Source: Carideicomes alvinocaridis (lineage in GTDB: Bacteria; Pseudomonadota; Alphaproteobacteria; Rhodobacterales; Rhodobacteraceae). From it: DNA of 49,837 nt. Shown piece by piece: positions 28,487 through 38,726 of the stretch. The position numbers and the translations under genes were made by a program. Within the stretch, counting starts at the first letter, position 1; each line of letters starts with the position of its first letter. The notes below the pieces were generated by a model. It ran no database searches, was not told the DNA's origin, and saw only the letters and a program-made list of their open reading frames with translations. The stretch covers positions 95,001 through 144,837 of the forward strand of contig SRJI02000007.1 of the NCBI GenBank assembly GCA_005473895.2, read 5' to 3'.

Positions 28487-28936
28487 TCAGGCCTGTTTCG
28501 CCGCCCGCAGCGCCCGGTCCAGCCCGTCGAGGAACCGCGCCCTGTCGGCGCGGGAAAAGGCCCGGCCGCCGCCCTGGCGGAAAGGGTCGGCGGCGCGCAG
28601 GTCGGCCATCAGGTCGCGGGTGGCCAGCGCGTTGCCCACGTTGGCCGCGCTCAGCCGCTCGCCATCGGGCTTGATCACCAGCGCCCCGGCCTCCACCGCC
28701 CGGGCCGCCAGCGGGATGTCATTGGTCACCACCACGTCGCCCGGGCCGCAGCGCTCGGCGATCCACATGTCCGCGGCATCCGGCCCCTCGGTGACGAAGA
28801 CCACCTCCACCAGCGGATTGGCCGAGGGCCGCAGCCCGCCGTCGCAGACCATCTTGACCGGCTCGCCCAGCCGGGTCGCCACCTTTTCCGCCTCGGCCCG
28901 GACCGGGCAGGCATCGGCATCGACGTAAAGCGTCAT
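28487..28936 (-). CDS. YaiI/YqxD family protein (UPF0178, PIN-like fold)
   Basis: The 149-aa protein begins with the family signature [18 protein letters not shown] and continues with [22 protein letters not shown] and [22 protein letters not shown]. The Asp-rich N-terminus and TNDIPLA motif are those of UPF0178, which has a PIN/NYN-like nuclease fold; no specific target is established. It is same-strand with, and 9 nt from, the S-formylglutathione hydrolase gene. Confidence 0.92.
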   Translation of the reverse strand: MTLYVDADACPVRAEAEKVATRLGEPVKMVCDGGLRPSANPLVEVVFVTEGPDAADMWIAERCGPGDVVVTNDIPLAARAVEAGALVIKPDGERLSAANVGNALATRDLMADLRAADPFRQGGGRAFSRADRARFLDGLDRALRAAKQA

Positions 28937-28945
28937 CTCCCCGCT

Positions 28946-29785
28946 CTACCGCGCATCGGCGTAAAGCGCCTCGGCATGGAAGGAGACGTGATCCTCCATG
29001 AAGGTCGAGATGAAGAAATAGGAATGATCATAGCCCTTCTGCATCCGGAAGGCCCCGTCCTGCCGCCGCGTCGCCATGGCCTCGGCCAGCGCCTCGGGTT
29101 TCAGCAGGTCGAGGAACTGGTCGTCCGCGCCCTGGTCGATCAGTACCGGCCCGTCAAAGCCCTTGTCCCGCATCAGAAGCGTCGCATCGTGCGCCGCCCA
29201 GCGGCTTTCGTCCGCCCCGAGATAGGCCGCGAACTGCTTGCGGCCCCAATCGCTCTGCGTCGGATGCGCGATCGGCGCGAAGGCGGAAACCGAGCGGAAG
29301 CGCCCGGGCAGCGACATCGCCAGCGTCAGCGCCCCGTGGCCGCCCATGGAATGCCCGGTGATCGCCTGCCGCGCCATGTCGAGCGGGAATTCCGCCTCCA
29401 GCAGCGCGGGCAGCTCCTTGGCAATGTAATCCCACATGCGGAAATGCGGCGCCCAGGGGGCCTCGGTGGCATTGACGTAGAAACCGGCGCCCTTTCCCAG
29501 GTCGAAGGCCTCGTCGTCGGCCACGTCCTCGCCCCGCGGCGAGGTGTCGGGAAAGACCAGCGCAATCCCCTGTTCCGCGGCCCAGCCCTGCGCCGCGGCC
29601 TTGGTCATCGCGTTCTCGTGGGTGCAGGTCAGCCCCGCGAGGACCCACAGCACCGGCACCGGACCGTCCCGCGCCTCGTCCGGCAGGAACAGCCCGAAGG
29701 TCATGTCGCCGCCGCAGGCCTCCGAGCGATGGCGATGCACGCCCTGCTCGCCGCCGAAGCACCGGTTTTCCGCAATCGTTTCCAT
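28946..29785 (-). CDS. fghA: S-formylglutathione hydrolase
   Basis: The 279-aa protein matches the FGH/esterase D family in length and motifs: LAGLTCTHENAMTKAAAQ, DTSPRGEDVADDE, GAGFYVNATEAPW, nucleophile S146 in GHSMGGHGAL, Asp in DQGADDQFLD and His in GYDHSYFF. It hydrolyses S-formylglutathione to formate and glutathione in formaldehyde detoxification. The start at 29785 is chosen for the GGAGAGG upstream; an ATG 12 nt further up lacks a site. The usual partner, glutathione-dependent formaldehyde dehydrogenase, is not in this window. Confidence 0.94.
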   Translation of the reverse strand: METIAENRCFGGEQGVHRHRSEACGGDMTFGLFLPDEARDGPVPVLWVLAGLTCTHENAMTKAAAQGWAAEQGIALVFPDTSPRGEDVADDEAFDLGKGAGFYVNATEAPWAPHFRMWDYIAKELPALLEAEFPLDMARQAITGHSMGGHGALTLAMSLPGRFRSVSAFAPIAHPTQSDWGRKQFAAYLGADESRWAAHDATLLMRDKGFDGPVLIDQGADDQFLDLLKPEALAEAMATRRQDGAFRMQKGYDHSYFFISTFMEDHVSFHAEALYADAR

Positions 29786-29856
29786 GGCCCTCTCCATCGC
29801 TTGCCGCCGCCCCTGTCTAAGCGGCGCGGCCCCCGCTCCGCAACCGTCGAGCGGCG

Positions 29857-30780
29857 TCAGCCGCCCACCCAGGCGATGATCGCGGGCAGGGTCAGGATGC
29901 TGAACGCGGTGGAGACGAGGATGGAGGCCGAGACCCGCTGCGGCGCCACCCCGTAATGCTGCGCCAGCATGAAGACGTTGCCCGCCACCGGCAGCGCCGC
30001 CGCGGCGATCATCACTCCCGCCGGATAGGCCGCCACCCCGAAGGCCAGCGCCGCCAGGGCCACCAGCGCCGGGTGCAGCGCCAGCTTGGCGGCGCTCAGC
30101 CAGCCCGCGACGCCCATCCGCTCGGCGCTCTTCGAGGCCAGCGAGGCGCCGATGGCGAACAGCGCCCCGGGCGTCGCCGCCGCCCCCAGCAGCGACAGGA
30201 ATTCCAGCGCCGGGCCTGGCAGGTCGCGCCCGGTCCAGGCCCAGAGGAACCCCAGGGAGATCGACAGGATCATCGGGTTGCGGATCAACCCCGAGCCGAC
30301 GGTGGCCAGGATGCGCGGGCTCATCCGCCCGTCGCGCGAGCCGGTGATCAGGATCACGATCAGGCTGCCGAAGACGATCATGTCGACCGCCAGCACCATC
30401 ATCACCGGCCCGATCGCCGCCGGGCCCAGCAGCAGCGTCAGCATCGGCACGCCCAGGAACCCGGTATTGCCGCTGACCGCGCATTGCGCCTCCACCGCCG
30501 CCTCCTCCAGCGGGCGGCGCCGCGCCAGCGCCACCGCGCCCGCCACGGCATAGAGCGTCAGCGAGGCGCAGAGATAGGCCAGCACCAGCCGCCCGTCGAA
30601 GACCTCGCGCAGGGACAGCTCCGCGGCAAAGCGGAACAGCATCGCCGACAGCGCGAAATAGAAGACGAAGCGCGTCAGCCAGCCCGTCGCCTCTTCGGGG
30701 AACAGCCGCGCGCGCGCCGCGCCGTAGCCCAGGCCGATGATCGCGAAAAAGGGGAGGGTCTTGAGAAAGACGTCGAACAT
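29857..30780 (-). CDS. AEC family (auxin efflux carrier-like) transporter
   Basis: The 307-aa protein has about ten TM segments in two bundles. AEC features are PFFAIIGLGYGAARARLFPEE near the N-terminus, SGNTGFLGVPM in the first half, GLIRNPMILSISLGF in the middle and AALPVAGNVFMLAQHYG with SILVSTAFSILTLP at the end. It is probably a carboxylate or malonate-type permease. The ATG at 30780 follows AAGGGGAGGG; an upstream in-frame codon is not supported. Confidence 0.9.
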   Translation of the reverse strand: MFDVFLKTLPFFAIIGLGYGAARARLFPEEATGWLTRFVFYFALSAMLFRFAAELSLREVFDGRLVLAYLCASLTLYAVAGAVALARRRPLEEAAVEAQCAVSGNTGFLGVPMLTLLLGPAAIGPVMMVLAVDMIVFGSLIVILITGSRDGRMSPRILATVGSGLIRNPMILSISLGFLWAWTGRDLPGPALEFLSLLGAAATPGALFAIGASLASKSAERMGVAGWLSAAKLALHPALVALAALAFGVAAYPAGVMIAAAALPVAGNVFMLAQHYGVAPQRVSASILVSTAFSILTLPAIIAWVGG

Positions 30781-30838
30781 CCCTCCCCTTACCACGCCCC
30801 CGGACGCGGTCAATCTGCCACCCCGGCCCGCCGCCCCC

Positions 30839-30895
30839 GCTTCTTCTGACCATAAATATCCCGGGGTGAGGCCGAAGGCCGAGGGGCAGAGCCCC
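30839..30895 (-). repeat. dispersed intergenic repeat, copy 2 (inverted)
   Basis: The 28-bp core at 30839-30866 is the exact reverse complement of 24128-24155. It continues into GGCCGAAGGCC (30870-30880) and a GGGGC-AGA-GCCCC hairpin (30883-30895), so the hairpin-plus-core architecture is shared with copy 1. It lies just downstream of the MbfA gene end and upstream of the AEC transporter gene start. Confidence 0.85.
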
Positions 30896-30919
30896 TGCTG
30901 TCCCGCCGCCGAGGCCCGC

Positions 30920-31894
30920 CTAGCCGCTGCCGATCAGCACCCCGGCCGCGAAGACCAGCGCGCCGCCCAGCACCACCTGGAAGGCCGCGCGCAGGAACGG
31001 CGTGTCCATGTAGCGGTTCTGGATCGCGGCGATCGCCCAGAGCTCGACGAAGACGACCATCACCGCCACCGCGGTCGCGGTCCAGAAATGCGGGATCAGG
31101 TAGGGCAGCGCATGGCCCAGCCCGCCCGCCGCCGTCATCACCCCCGAGGCGATGCCGCGCTTCAGCGGCGAGCCGCGGCCTGACAGCTCCCCGTCATCCG
31201 AGGCCGCCTCGGTGAAGCCCATGGAGATCCCCGCGCCGACGCTTGCCGCGAGACCGACGAGGAAAGTGGTCCAGGTGTCATGGGTGGCAAAGGCGGTGGC
31301 AAAGATCGGCGCCAGGGTCGAGACCGAGCCGTCCATCAGCCCGGCCAGCCCCGGCTGCACCCAGGTCAGCAGGAATTGCCGCCGCTCGGTGCCGGCCTCC
31401 TTGCTGCGCGTGCCGCCGTCGAGATGCCGGTCCTCCAGCTCCTCCGCGCGGTGGTGGTGCTCGCCTTCGGCCGCGGCGAGGTCGCCGAGCAGGCGGCGGG
31501 TCTCCGGGTCCTGGGTCCGCGCCGCCGCCTTGAGGTAGAAGCGTTCCGCGTCGCGCTCCATCGCCTCCGCCTCGGCGCGCATCCGCTCCAGCCCGAGGCT
31601 TTTCACCAGCCAGACCGGCCGCCTGGCGTAGTAGCCCGCCACGTGTTCCCGCCGGATCAGCGGGATGGTCCCGCCGAACCGCGCCTGGTGCAGGTCGATC
31701 AGCGCCTGGCGGTGGTGATCCTCCTCTTCCGCCATGCCCTCGAAGACCCGCGCGCTGCCTGGGTAATCGGCGCGCAGCCGGTCGGCATACATCCGGTAGA
31801 TGCGGGCATCGTCCTCTTCCGAGGAGATGGCCAGCGCGAGGATTTCCTGTTCGGACAGGTCGGAGAAGCGGCGGCGAGAGGTCAGGTAGGACAT
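30920..31894 (-). CDS. mbfA: membrane-bound ferritin-like iron exporter, erythrin-VIT1 fusion (MbfA type)
   Basis: The 324-aa protein has an N-terminal erythrin/ferritin-like four-helix domain (about 10-160). Paired diiron-type motifs are AISSEEDDARIYRMYA with AEEEDHHRQAL and EAEAMERDAERFY with AAAEGEHHHRAEEL. The C-terminal VIT1/CCC1-like membrane domain (about 170-324) has VQPGLAGLMDGSVSTLAP, SVGAGISMGFTEAASDDG and a final helix GGALVFAAGVLIG. The fusion matches MbfA of Rhizobiales, which exports iron and protects against peroxide and acid stress. An Irr-type inverted repeat sits 27 nt upstream of the ATG. In that model Irr represses under iron limitation. Confidence 0.92.
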   Translation of the reverse strand: MSYLTSRRRFSDLSEQEILALAISSEEDDARIYRMYADRLRADYPGSARVFEGMAEEEDHHRQALIDLHQARFGGTIPLIRREHVAGYYARRPVWLVKSLGLERMRAEAEAMERDAERFYLKAAARTQDPETRRLLGDLAAAEGEHHHRAEELEDRHLDGGTRSKEAGTERRQFLLTWVQPGLAGLMDGSVSTLAPIFATAFATHDTWTTFLVGLAASVGAGISMGFTEAASDDGELSGRGSPLKRGIASGVMTAAGGLGHALPYLIPHFWTATAVAVMVVFVELWAIAAIQNRYMDTPFLRAAFQVVLGGALVFAAGVLIGSG

Positions 31895-31921
31895 GGCAAC
31901 CCGGCTGCGAAAAGGTACAGG

Positions 31922-31936
31922 TTAGAATTGTTCTAA
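31922..31936. promoter_or_regulatory. Irr box (iron control element) upstream of mbfA
   Basis: TTAGAATTGTTCTAA is a perfect inverted repeat TTAGAA-N3-TTCTAA, matching the ICE/Irr-box core known from alphaproteobacterial iron regulation. It lies 27 nt from the mbfA start and 88 nt from the divergent TetR gene start, so it may influence both. Confidence 0.82.
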
Positions 31937-32024
31937 TCGTAGTGACTTCGTTGGAAAGCACAAGCGGGCGGGGCGGTTGCCGTTCCGGAAGCCGACCATA
32001 TATGCAGAAACCGGAGGACTTCTG

Positions 32025-32660
32025 ATGAATGTCACGATGCAGCCGATCCGCAGGGGACGGAAATTCGCCCAGGTGCTCGAGGGGGCGCGCAAGGTGTTCC
32101 TGCGGGACGGGTTCGGCGTCGCCTCGGTGGACGACATCGCGCGCGAGGCCGGGGTCTCCAAGGCGACGCTCTACGCCTATTTCCCCGACAAGCAGAGCCT
32201 GTTCTTCGAGGTCGCCCGCCAGGAATGCGAGAAGATGGCGCAGGAGACGCTGGCGCGGATCGACCAGAACGCGCCGCCCGCGCAGGTCCTGCCCGAAGTG
32301 GCGCGCAGCCTGACCCGCTTCCTCGTCTCCGGCTTCGCGCAGCGCGTCTTCCGCATCTGCGTGGCCGAGGCGGACCGCTTCCCGGAACTGGGGCGCCACT
32401 TCTACGCCTGCGGGCCGGAGCTGGGGCGCGAACGCACCAAGGCATATCTCGCCGCCGCCCGCGACCGGGGCGAGCTGCGGGTCGAGGACCTGGACCTCGC
32501 GGCCGAGCAATTCGGCGAGCTGTGCAAGGCCACGCTCTGGGCCAAGTCGATCTTCGGCGTGAAGACCAGCTTTTCCGAGGCCGAGATCGATCGCGCGGCG
32601 CGCGGCGCGGTAGAGACCTTCCTGGCCCGCTACGGCGCCGCGCAGACCGACCGGGACTGA
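32025..32660 (+). CDS. TetR/AcrR family transcriptional regulator
   Basis: The 211-aa protein has an N-terminal HTH (about 33-52, VASVDDIAREAGVSKATLYAYF) followed by PDKQSLFFEV, the TetR signature. The C-terminal ligand domain (about 70-211) is typical in length. The start at 32025 has GGAGG with 7-nt spacing. Its position immediately upstream of a beta-oxidation operon, whose promoter carries paired TTTCCGAAA elements, suggests it represses fad genes in response to acyl-CoA. The Irr box upstream could also affect it. Confidence 0.9.
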   Translation: MNVTMQPIRRGRKFAQVLEGARKVFLRDGFGVASVDDIAREAGVSKATLYAYFPDKQSLFFEVARQECEKMAQETLARIDQNAPPAQVLPEVARSLTRFLVSGFAQRVFRICVAEADRFPELGRHFYACGPELGRERTKAYLAAARDRGELRVEDLDLAAEQFGELCKATLWAKSIFGVKTSFSEAEIDRAARGAVETFLARYGAAQTDRD

Positions 32661-32696
32661 CACCAGCGGCGGCGTAATTCCGCATTGCGGACGACC

Positions 32697-32736
32697 TTTC
32701 CGAAAAATTGACGGTTTCCGAAACTGGCTGTAGGAC
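32697..32736 (+). promoter_or_regulatory. candidate promoter with two TTTCCGAAA operator-like repeats
   Basis: TTTCCGAAA occurs at 32697-32705 and again at 32715-32723 (18-bp step). The second copy extends to GTTTC-C-GAAAC. A possible -35 TTGACG (32708-32713) and -10 TAGGAC (32731-32736) are 17 bp apart. The second repeat lies within the spacer and the first abuts the -35, a layout expected for repressor control. It lies 52 nt upstream of the fadB/J-type start. Confidence 0.45.
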
Positions 32737-32787
32737 TCCTGCCGATCCGGGGCTATTCAGGGACCCGAGGCCAGGGAGGACCGACAG

Positions 32788-34884
<2,097 letters not shown>

Positions 34885-34885
34885 G

Positions 34886-36073
34886 ATGGAACTCAGCTAT
34901 TCCGAGGAGGAGCGCGCATTCCAGCAGGAAGTGCGCGAATGGCTGGCCGACAACCTGCCCGCGGACATCGCCGAGGCGGGCCGCGCGGGGGACGGTCTGA
35001 CCAAGGAGATGATGGAGCGCTGGCATGCGCTGCTCAATTCCAAGGGCTGGCTGGCGACGACCTGGCCGGTGGAATTCGGCGGCCCCGGCTGGACGCCGGT
35101 GGAGCGGCACATCTTCGAGGAGGAATGCTGCCGCGCCTATGCCCCGCGCATCGTGCCCTTCGGGCTGAGCATGCTGGGCCCGGTTCTTCAGGCCTTCGGG
35201 TCGAAGGAGCAGCAGGACCACTACCTGCCCCGCATCCTGAGCGGCGACGACTGGTGGTGCCAGGGCTATTCGGAGCCGGGCGCGGGGTCCGACCTTGCCA
35301 GCCTCAAGACCCGCGCGGTGCGCGAGGGGGATCACTACGTCATCAACGGGCAGAAGACCTGGACCACGCTGGGCCAGCACGCCAACAAGATCTTCTGCCT
35401 TGTCCGGACCTCGACCGAGGGCAAGCCGCAGGAGGGGATTTCCTTCATCCTCGTGGACCTCGACACGCCGGGCATCGAGATGCGGCCGATCAAGCTGATC
35501 GAGGGCGGGCACGAGGTGAACGAGGTCTTCTTCACCGACGTGAAGGTGCCGGCCGAGAACCTCGTCGGCGAGGAGAACAAGGGCTGGACGATCGCCAAGT
35601 ACCTGCTGACCCATGAGCGGACCAACATCGCCGGCGTGGGTTTTTCCATGCAGGCGCTGGAAGAGGTCAAGGCGCTGGCGCGCAAGGTCAAGCGCGGCGG
35701 CCGCCCGCTGATCGAGAACCCGCTTTTCGCGGCACGGATCGCCCGGGCCGAGATCCAGCTGGAGGCGATGAAGATCACCAACCTCCGGATGCTCTTCCAG
35801 GCGCAGAGCCAGGGCGCGCCGGGGCCGGAGACCTCGATCCTCAAGATCAAGGGCACGGTCATCCACCAGGAGCTGCGCGATCTGGCCCGCCGGGCGCTGG
35901 GCCCCGCCGCGGCACCCTTTCCGGGCCATGTCTCGGACGGCAACATCGTCTTCGGCCCGCCGGACACGGCCCACAACGCCGCGCGCTATTTCAACAATCG
36001 CAAGACCTCCATCTTCGGCGGGTCTAACGAGATTCAGCGCAACATCCTGACCAAGACCATGCTGGAGATGTGA
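34886..36073 (+). CDS. acyl-CoA dehydrogenase, subunit/paralogue 1
   Basis: The 395-aa protein begins MELSYSEEERAFQQEVREWL and has ACAD features: CQGYSEPGAGSDLASLKTRA, DHYVINGQKTWTTLGQHAN (FAD/acyl region), HEVNEVFFTDVKVP and a C-terminal IFGGSNEIQRNIL. At the position where medium-chain enzymes carry the catalytic Glu (IYEG), this protein has Gly (IFGG), so the base must lie elsewhere or in a partner. A second, shorter ACAD follows after 3 nt. Such pairs often form alpha2-beta2 enzymes for bulky acyl chains, such as sterol side chains in other bacteria; that role here is only an analogy. Confidence 0.92.
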   Translation: MELSYSEEERAFQQEVREWLADNLPADIAEAGRAGDGLTKEMMERWHALLNSKGWLATTWPVEFGGPGWTPVERHIFEEECCRAYAPRIVPFGLSMLGPVLQAFGSKEQQDHYLPRILSGDDWWCQGYSEPGAGSDLASLKTRAVREGDHYVINGQKTWTTLGQHANKIFCLVRTSTEGKPQEGISFILVDLDTPGIEMRPIKLIEGGHEVNEVFFTDVKVPAENLVGEENKGWTIAKYLLTHERTNIAGVGFSMQALEEVKALARKVKRGGRPLIENPLFAARIARAEIQLEAMKITNLRMLFQAQSQGAPGPETSILKIKGTVIHQELRDLARRALGPAAAPFPGHVSDGNIVFGPPDTAHNAARYFNNRKTSIFGGSNEIQRNILTKTMLEM

Positions 36074-36076
36074 GCC

Positions 36077-37147
36077 ATGGATTTCACGCTGACCGATGAC
36101 CGGCGGATGCTGAAGGACACGCTGTCCCGCTATCTCTCCGACAAGTACGGGATGGAGCACCGCAACAAGGTCGCCTACGAGACGCCCTACCACGACCCCG
36201 CGAAATGGGCCGAGCTGGCCGAGCTGGGGGCGCTGTTCGCGCTGGCGCCCGAGGACAAGGGCGGTTTCGGCGGCCAGGGTTTCGACATCTCCGTGGTGTT
36301 CGAGGAACTGGGCCGCGCGCTCTGCCCCGAGCCGGTGCTGGGCTCGCTCATGGCAGCCCGGCTGCTGGGTGCCGCGGGCGGTGACATGGAACCGCTGCTG
36401 TCGGGCGAGGTGATCCATGCCGTCGCCGTGGACGAGCTGGACGCGCCCTACGACCCCGCCGACATGGCCGCCACGGCCGAGGCGAAGGGCGACGGGCATG
36501 TCCTGTCGGGCCGCAAGACGGCCGTCTATGGCGGGCAGGCGGCGCAGGTCTTCCTCGTCGCGGCGATGCTCAACGGCAAACCGGCGCTGTTCGAGGTGCA
36601 GGCCGGGGACGCCCAGACCGTCACCTACGGCATGATGGATGGCGGCGGCGCGGCGGAGCTGATGCTGGACGCGACCCCCGCGAAGCTGCTGATGGCCGAT
36701 GCGGGCGACGCGCTGGCCGATGCGCAGAACGCGGGCGTGCTGGCGCTGTGTTCCGAGGCGGTGGGGCTGATGGAGGTCACCCACGCGATCACCGTGGATT
36801 ACATGAAGCAGCGCAAGCAGTTCGGCGTGCCGATCGGCAAGTTCCAGGTGCTGCAGCACCGCGCGGTGGACATGCTGACCGAGATCGAGCAGGCGCGGTC
36901 CATGGTGATCAAGCTGGCGTCCGAGCTGGACGGGCCCGAGGCCGGGCGCTTTGCCGCCATGACCAAGGCGCTGATCGGCGAGGCGGCGCGGCTGGTTGCC
37001 GAGGAAGCCATCCAGATGCATGGCGGCATCGCGATGACATGGGAATACCCGGTGTCGCACTACGCCAAGCGGCTGGTCATGCTGGACCACCAGCTGGGCG
37101 ATACGGACCATCACCTTGGCCGGGTGATCGAGGGCTACGCCGCCTAG
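36077..37147 (+). CDS. acyl-CoA dehydrogenase, subunit/paralogue 2
   Basis: The 356-aa protein is shorter than typical 380-400 aa ACADs. N-terminal MDFTLTDDRRMLKDTLSRYL, the middle EDKGGFGGQGFDISVVFEELG, and C-terminal RKQFGVPIGKFQVLQHRAVDM with EEAIQMHGGIAMTWEYPVSHY identify the fold. It follows the first ACAD after a 3-nt gap. The stop codon overlaps the convergent gene's stop in CTAG (37144-37147). It probably pairs with the preceding protein. Confidence 0.9.
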   Translation: MDFTLTDDRRMLKDTLSRYLSDKYGMEHRNKVAYETPYHDPAKWAELAELGALFALAPEDKGGFGGQGFDISVVFEELGRALCPEPVLGSLMAARLLGAAGGDMEPLLSGEVIHAVAVDELDAPYDPADMAATAEAKGDGHVLSGRKTAVYGGQAAQVFLVAAMLNGKPALFEVQAGDAQTVTYGMMDGGGAAELMLDATPAKLLMADAGDALADAQNAGVLALCSEAVGLMEVTHAITVDYMKQRKQFGVPIGKFQVLQHRAVDMLTEIEQARSMVIKLASELDGPEAGRFAAMTKALIGEAARLVAEEAIQMHGGIAMTWEYPVSHYAKRLVMLDHQLGDTDHHLGRVIEGYAA

Positions 37148-38058
37148 AGGTCCCAGCCGAACCGGCGGAGGCGCTGCGCGATCCGCGCCTCCGCATCCTC
37201 GCGCCCCGCGTTGATCGCGCGCTGCTGCCAGAACCAGTGCAGGTAGCCCGCGTAGTCGGGGCGCGACGCCTCCGCCTGACGGAACGCCTCTGCCACGCCG
37301 AGATCCGCCACGTTGGACGCGATGTGGTGGAAGTCGATCCCGGCAAACAGCACCGCCGGTTTCCCGAAGAAATACCCGTTGAAGGCGGCAGAGGAATTCT
37401 GCGTCACCACCATGTCGCAGACCTCCAGCGCGGCCTCCATGCCGCCGGTCCGGACGGTGAGCCGAGGGAAGCGGCGGGCGAGATCCTCCAGTGCTTGCAG
37501 GTCGTCCGAGGAATATTCCTCCTTCGGATGCAGCGCGGCGAGGATCGGGCCGGGACGATGCGCCGGCACATGCTCCAGCATCTCCATTGGCGCGCAGGAC
37601 TGGAAGGAGCGGTGATCACGGAGCCGCCCTTGCAGCGCCACGTAGGTTAGCCCGTCGCGGCGGGCCCGCATGGGCCCCTCACCGAACAGCCGCTGCTGCC
37701 AGAAGCCGAGGAAGCGGTCGGCGGCCTTGCGGTTCACCTCTCCGGCCGGGAAGGGATCGCGCGCCACGTCCCAGTCCCAGCGGCGGGCGGTGCCCTCGAT
37801 CTGCCAGAACGGGTAGTGATAGACCCGGCGGACGGTCACCGCGCGGGGATGGGTGGGCTCGGCCATGTGAAAGATCGCGTGGCCCGGATCATCCGCACTG
37901 GCCCGCCGCGCCGCCGCGCTGTCCTCCGCGATGCGCCAGCGCCAGCCCGCCGCCTCAAGCACCGAGATCACCTTGGACAGGAAGCCGTGGCGGCCGCTCT
38001 CCAGCCGACCGCGCGTGCCGGGATTGAGGTAGAGGCAGACATCGCGGGGCGGGCTCAT
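37144..38058 (-). CDS. capsule/surface-polysaccharide-like protein, function uncertain
   Basis: The 304-aa protein has a conserved-looking C-terminal half: LTYVALQGRLRDHRSFQ, HPKEEYSSDDLQALEDLARRF and VTQNSSAAFNGYFFGKPAVLF. The last resembles the glycan-processing KpsC/KpsS or CDP-glycerol transferase type in which a TQNSS-x-GKP loop ends the nucleotide-binding region. It has no TM segment or signal peptide. The start ATG at 38058 is chosen over an extension that would run through the hslV promoter region. It is divergent from hslV and convergent with the acyl-CoA dehydrogenase. Confidence 0.7.
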   Translation of the reverse strand: MSPPRDVCLYLNPGTRGRLESGRHGFLSKVISVLEAAGWRWRIAEDSAAARRASADDPGHAIFHMAEPTHPRAVTVRRVYHYPFWQIEGTARRWDWDVARDPFPAGEVNRKAADRFLGFWQQRLFGEGPMRARRDGLTYVALQGRLRDHRSFQSCAPMEMLEHVPAHRPGPILAALHPKEEYSSDDLQALEDLARRFPRLTVRTGGMEAALEVCDMVVTQNSSAAFNGYFFGKPAVLFAGIDFHHIASNVADLGVAEAFRQAEASRPDYAGYLHWFWQQRAINAGREDAEARIAQRLRRFGWDL

Positions 38059-38116
38059 GGGGCGCGATCCTATGCGCGCCGGCCCCTCTCCACAACGGCG
38101 GGGAACGGCCGCGCCC

Positions 38117-38146
38117 CTTGTGACTTGGGCTGCAAGCTTACATATA
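38117..38146 (+). promoter_or_regulatory. candidate heat-shock (RpoH-type) promoter of hslVU
   Basis: CTTGTG (38117-38122) is followed after 16 bp by TACATA/CATATA (38139-38146). This fits a loose CTTG...-10 arrangement expected for an alphaproteobacterial RpoH promoter, and hslVU is a classical heat-shock operon. It is about 26 nt upstream of the hslV start, whose ribosome-binding site is AAGGAGAG. Confidence 0.4.
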
Positions 38147-38171
38147 GCCCCGGCACGCAAAGGAGAGACTT

Positions 38172-38726
38172 ATGGCCAAGAGCGACTTCCCCGGCTGGCA
38201 CGGCACCACGATCATCGGGGTGAAGAAGGACGGCAAGGTGGTGGTCGCCGGCGACGGCCAGGTCAGCCTTGGCGATACCGTCATCAAGGGCACCGCGCGC
38301 AAGGTGCGCCGCATCAGCCCCGGCGGCTACGACGTGGTCGCGGGCTTTGCCGGCTCGACCGCTGACGCCTTCGCCCTGCTGGAACGGCTTGAGACCAAGC
38401 TGGAGGCGGCGCCCGGCCAGCTGATGCGGGCCTCCGTCGAGCTGGCCAAGGACTGGCGCACCGACAAGTACCTGCAAAAGCTCGAGGCGATGCTGATCGT
38501 GACCGACGGCGACGCGCTGCTGGTGATCACCGGCGCGGGCGACGTGCTTGAGCCCGAGCATAACGTCACCGCCATCGGGTCGGGCGGGAACTACGCGCTG
38601 GCCGCGGCCCGGGGGCTGATGGACAGCGACAAGTCGGCCGAGGAAATCGCCCGCACGGCGATGGAGATCGCATCGGACATCTGTGTCTACACCAACGGCA
38701 ACCTGACGCTGGAAACCATCGGGTGA
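38172..38726 (+). CDS. hslV: HslV, peptidase subunit of the HslVU (ClpQY) protease
   Basis: The 184-aa protein has the N-terminal catalytic threonine T12 in WHGTTIIGV after an 11-residue leader; the mature protein begins TTI after autoprocessing. It contains [42 protein letters not shown] and [16 protein letters not shown], all diagnostic for HslV. It forms double hexamers in the cytosol gated by HslU. Its stop overlaps the GTG of the next gene (GTGA, 38723-38726). Confidence 0.97.
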   Translation: MAKSDFPGWHGTTIIGVKKDGKVVVAGDGQVSLGDTVIKGTARKVRRISPGGYDVVAGFAGSTADAFALLERLETKLEAAPGQLMRASVELAKDWRTDKYLQKLEAMLIVTDGDALLVITGAGDVLEPEHNVTAIGSGGNYALAAARGLMDSDKSAEEIARTAMEIASDICVYTNGNLTLETIG

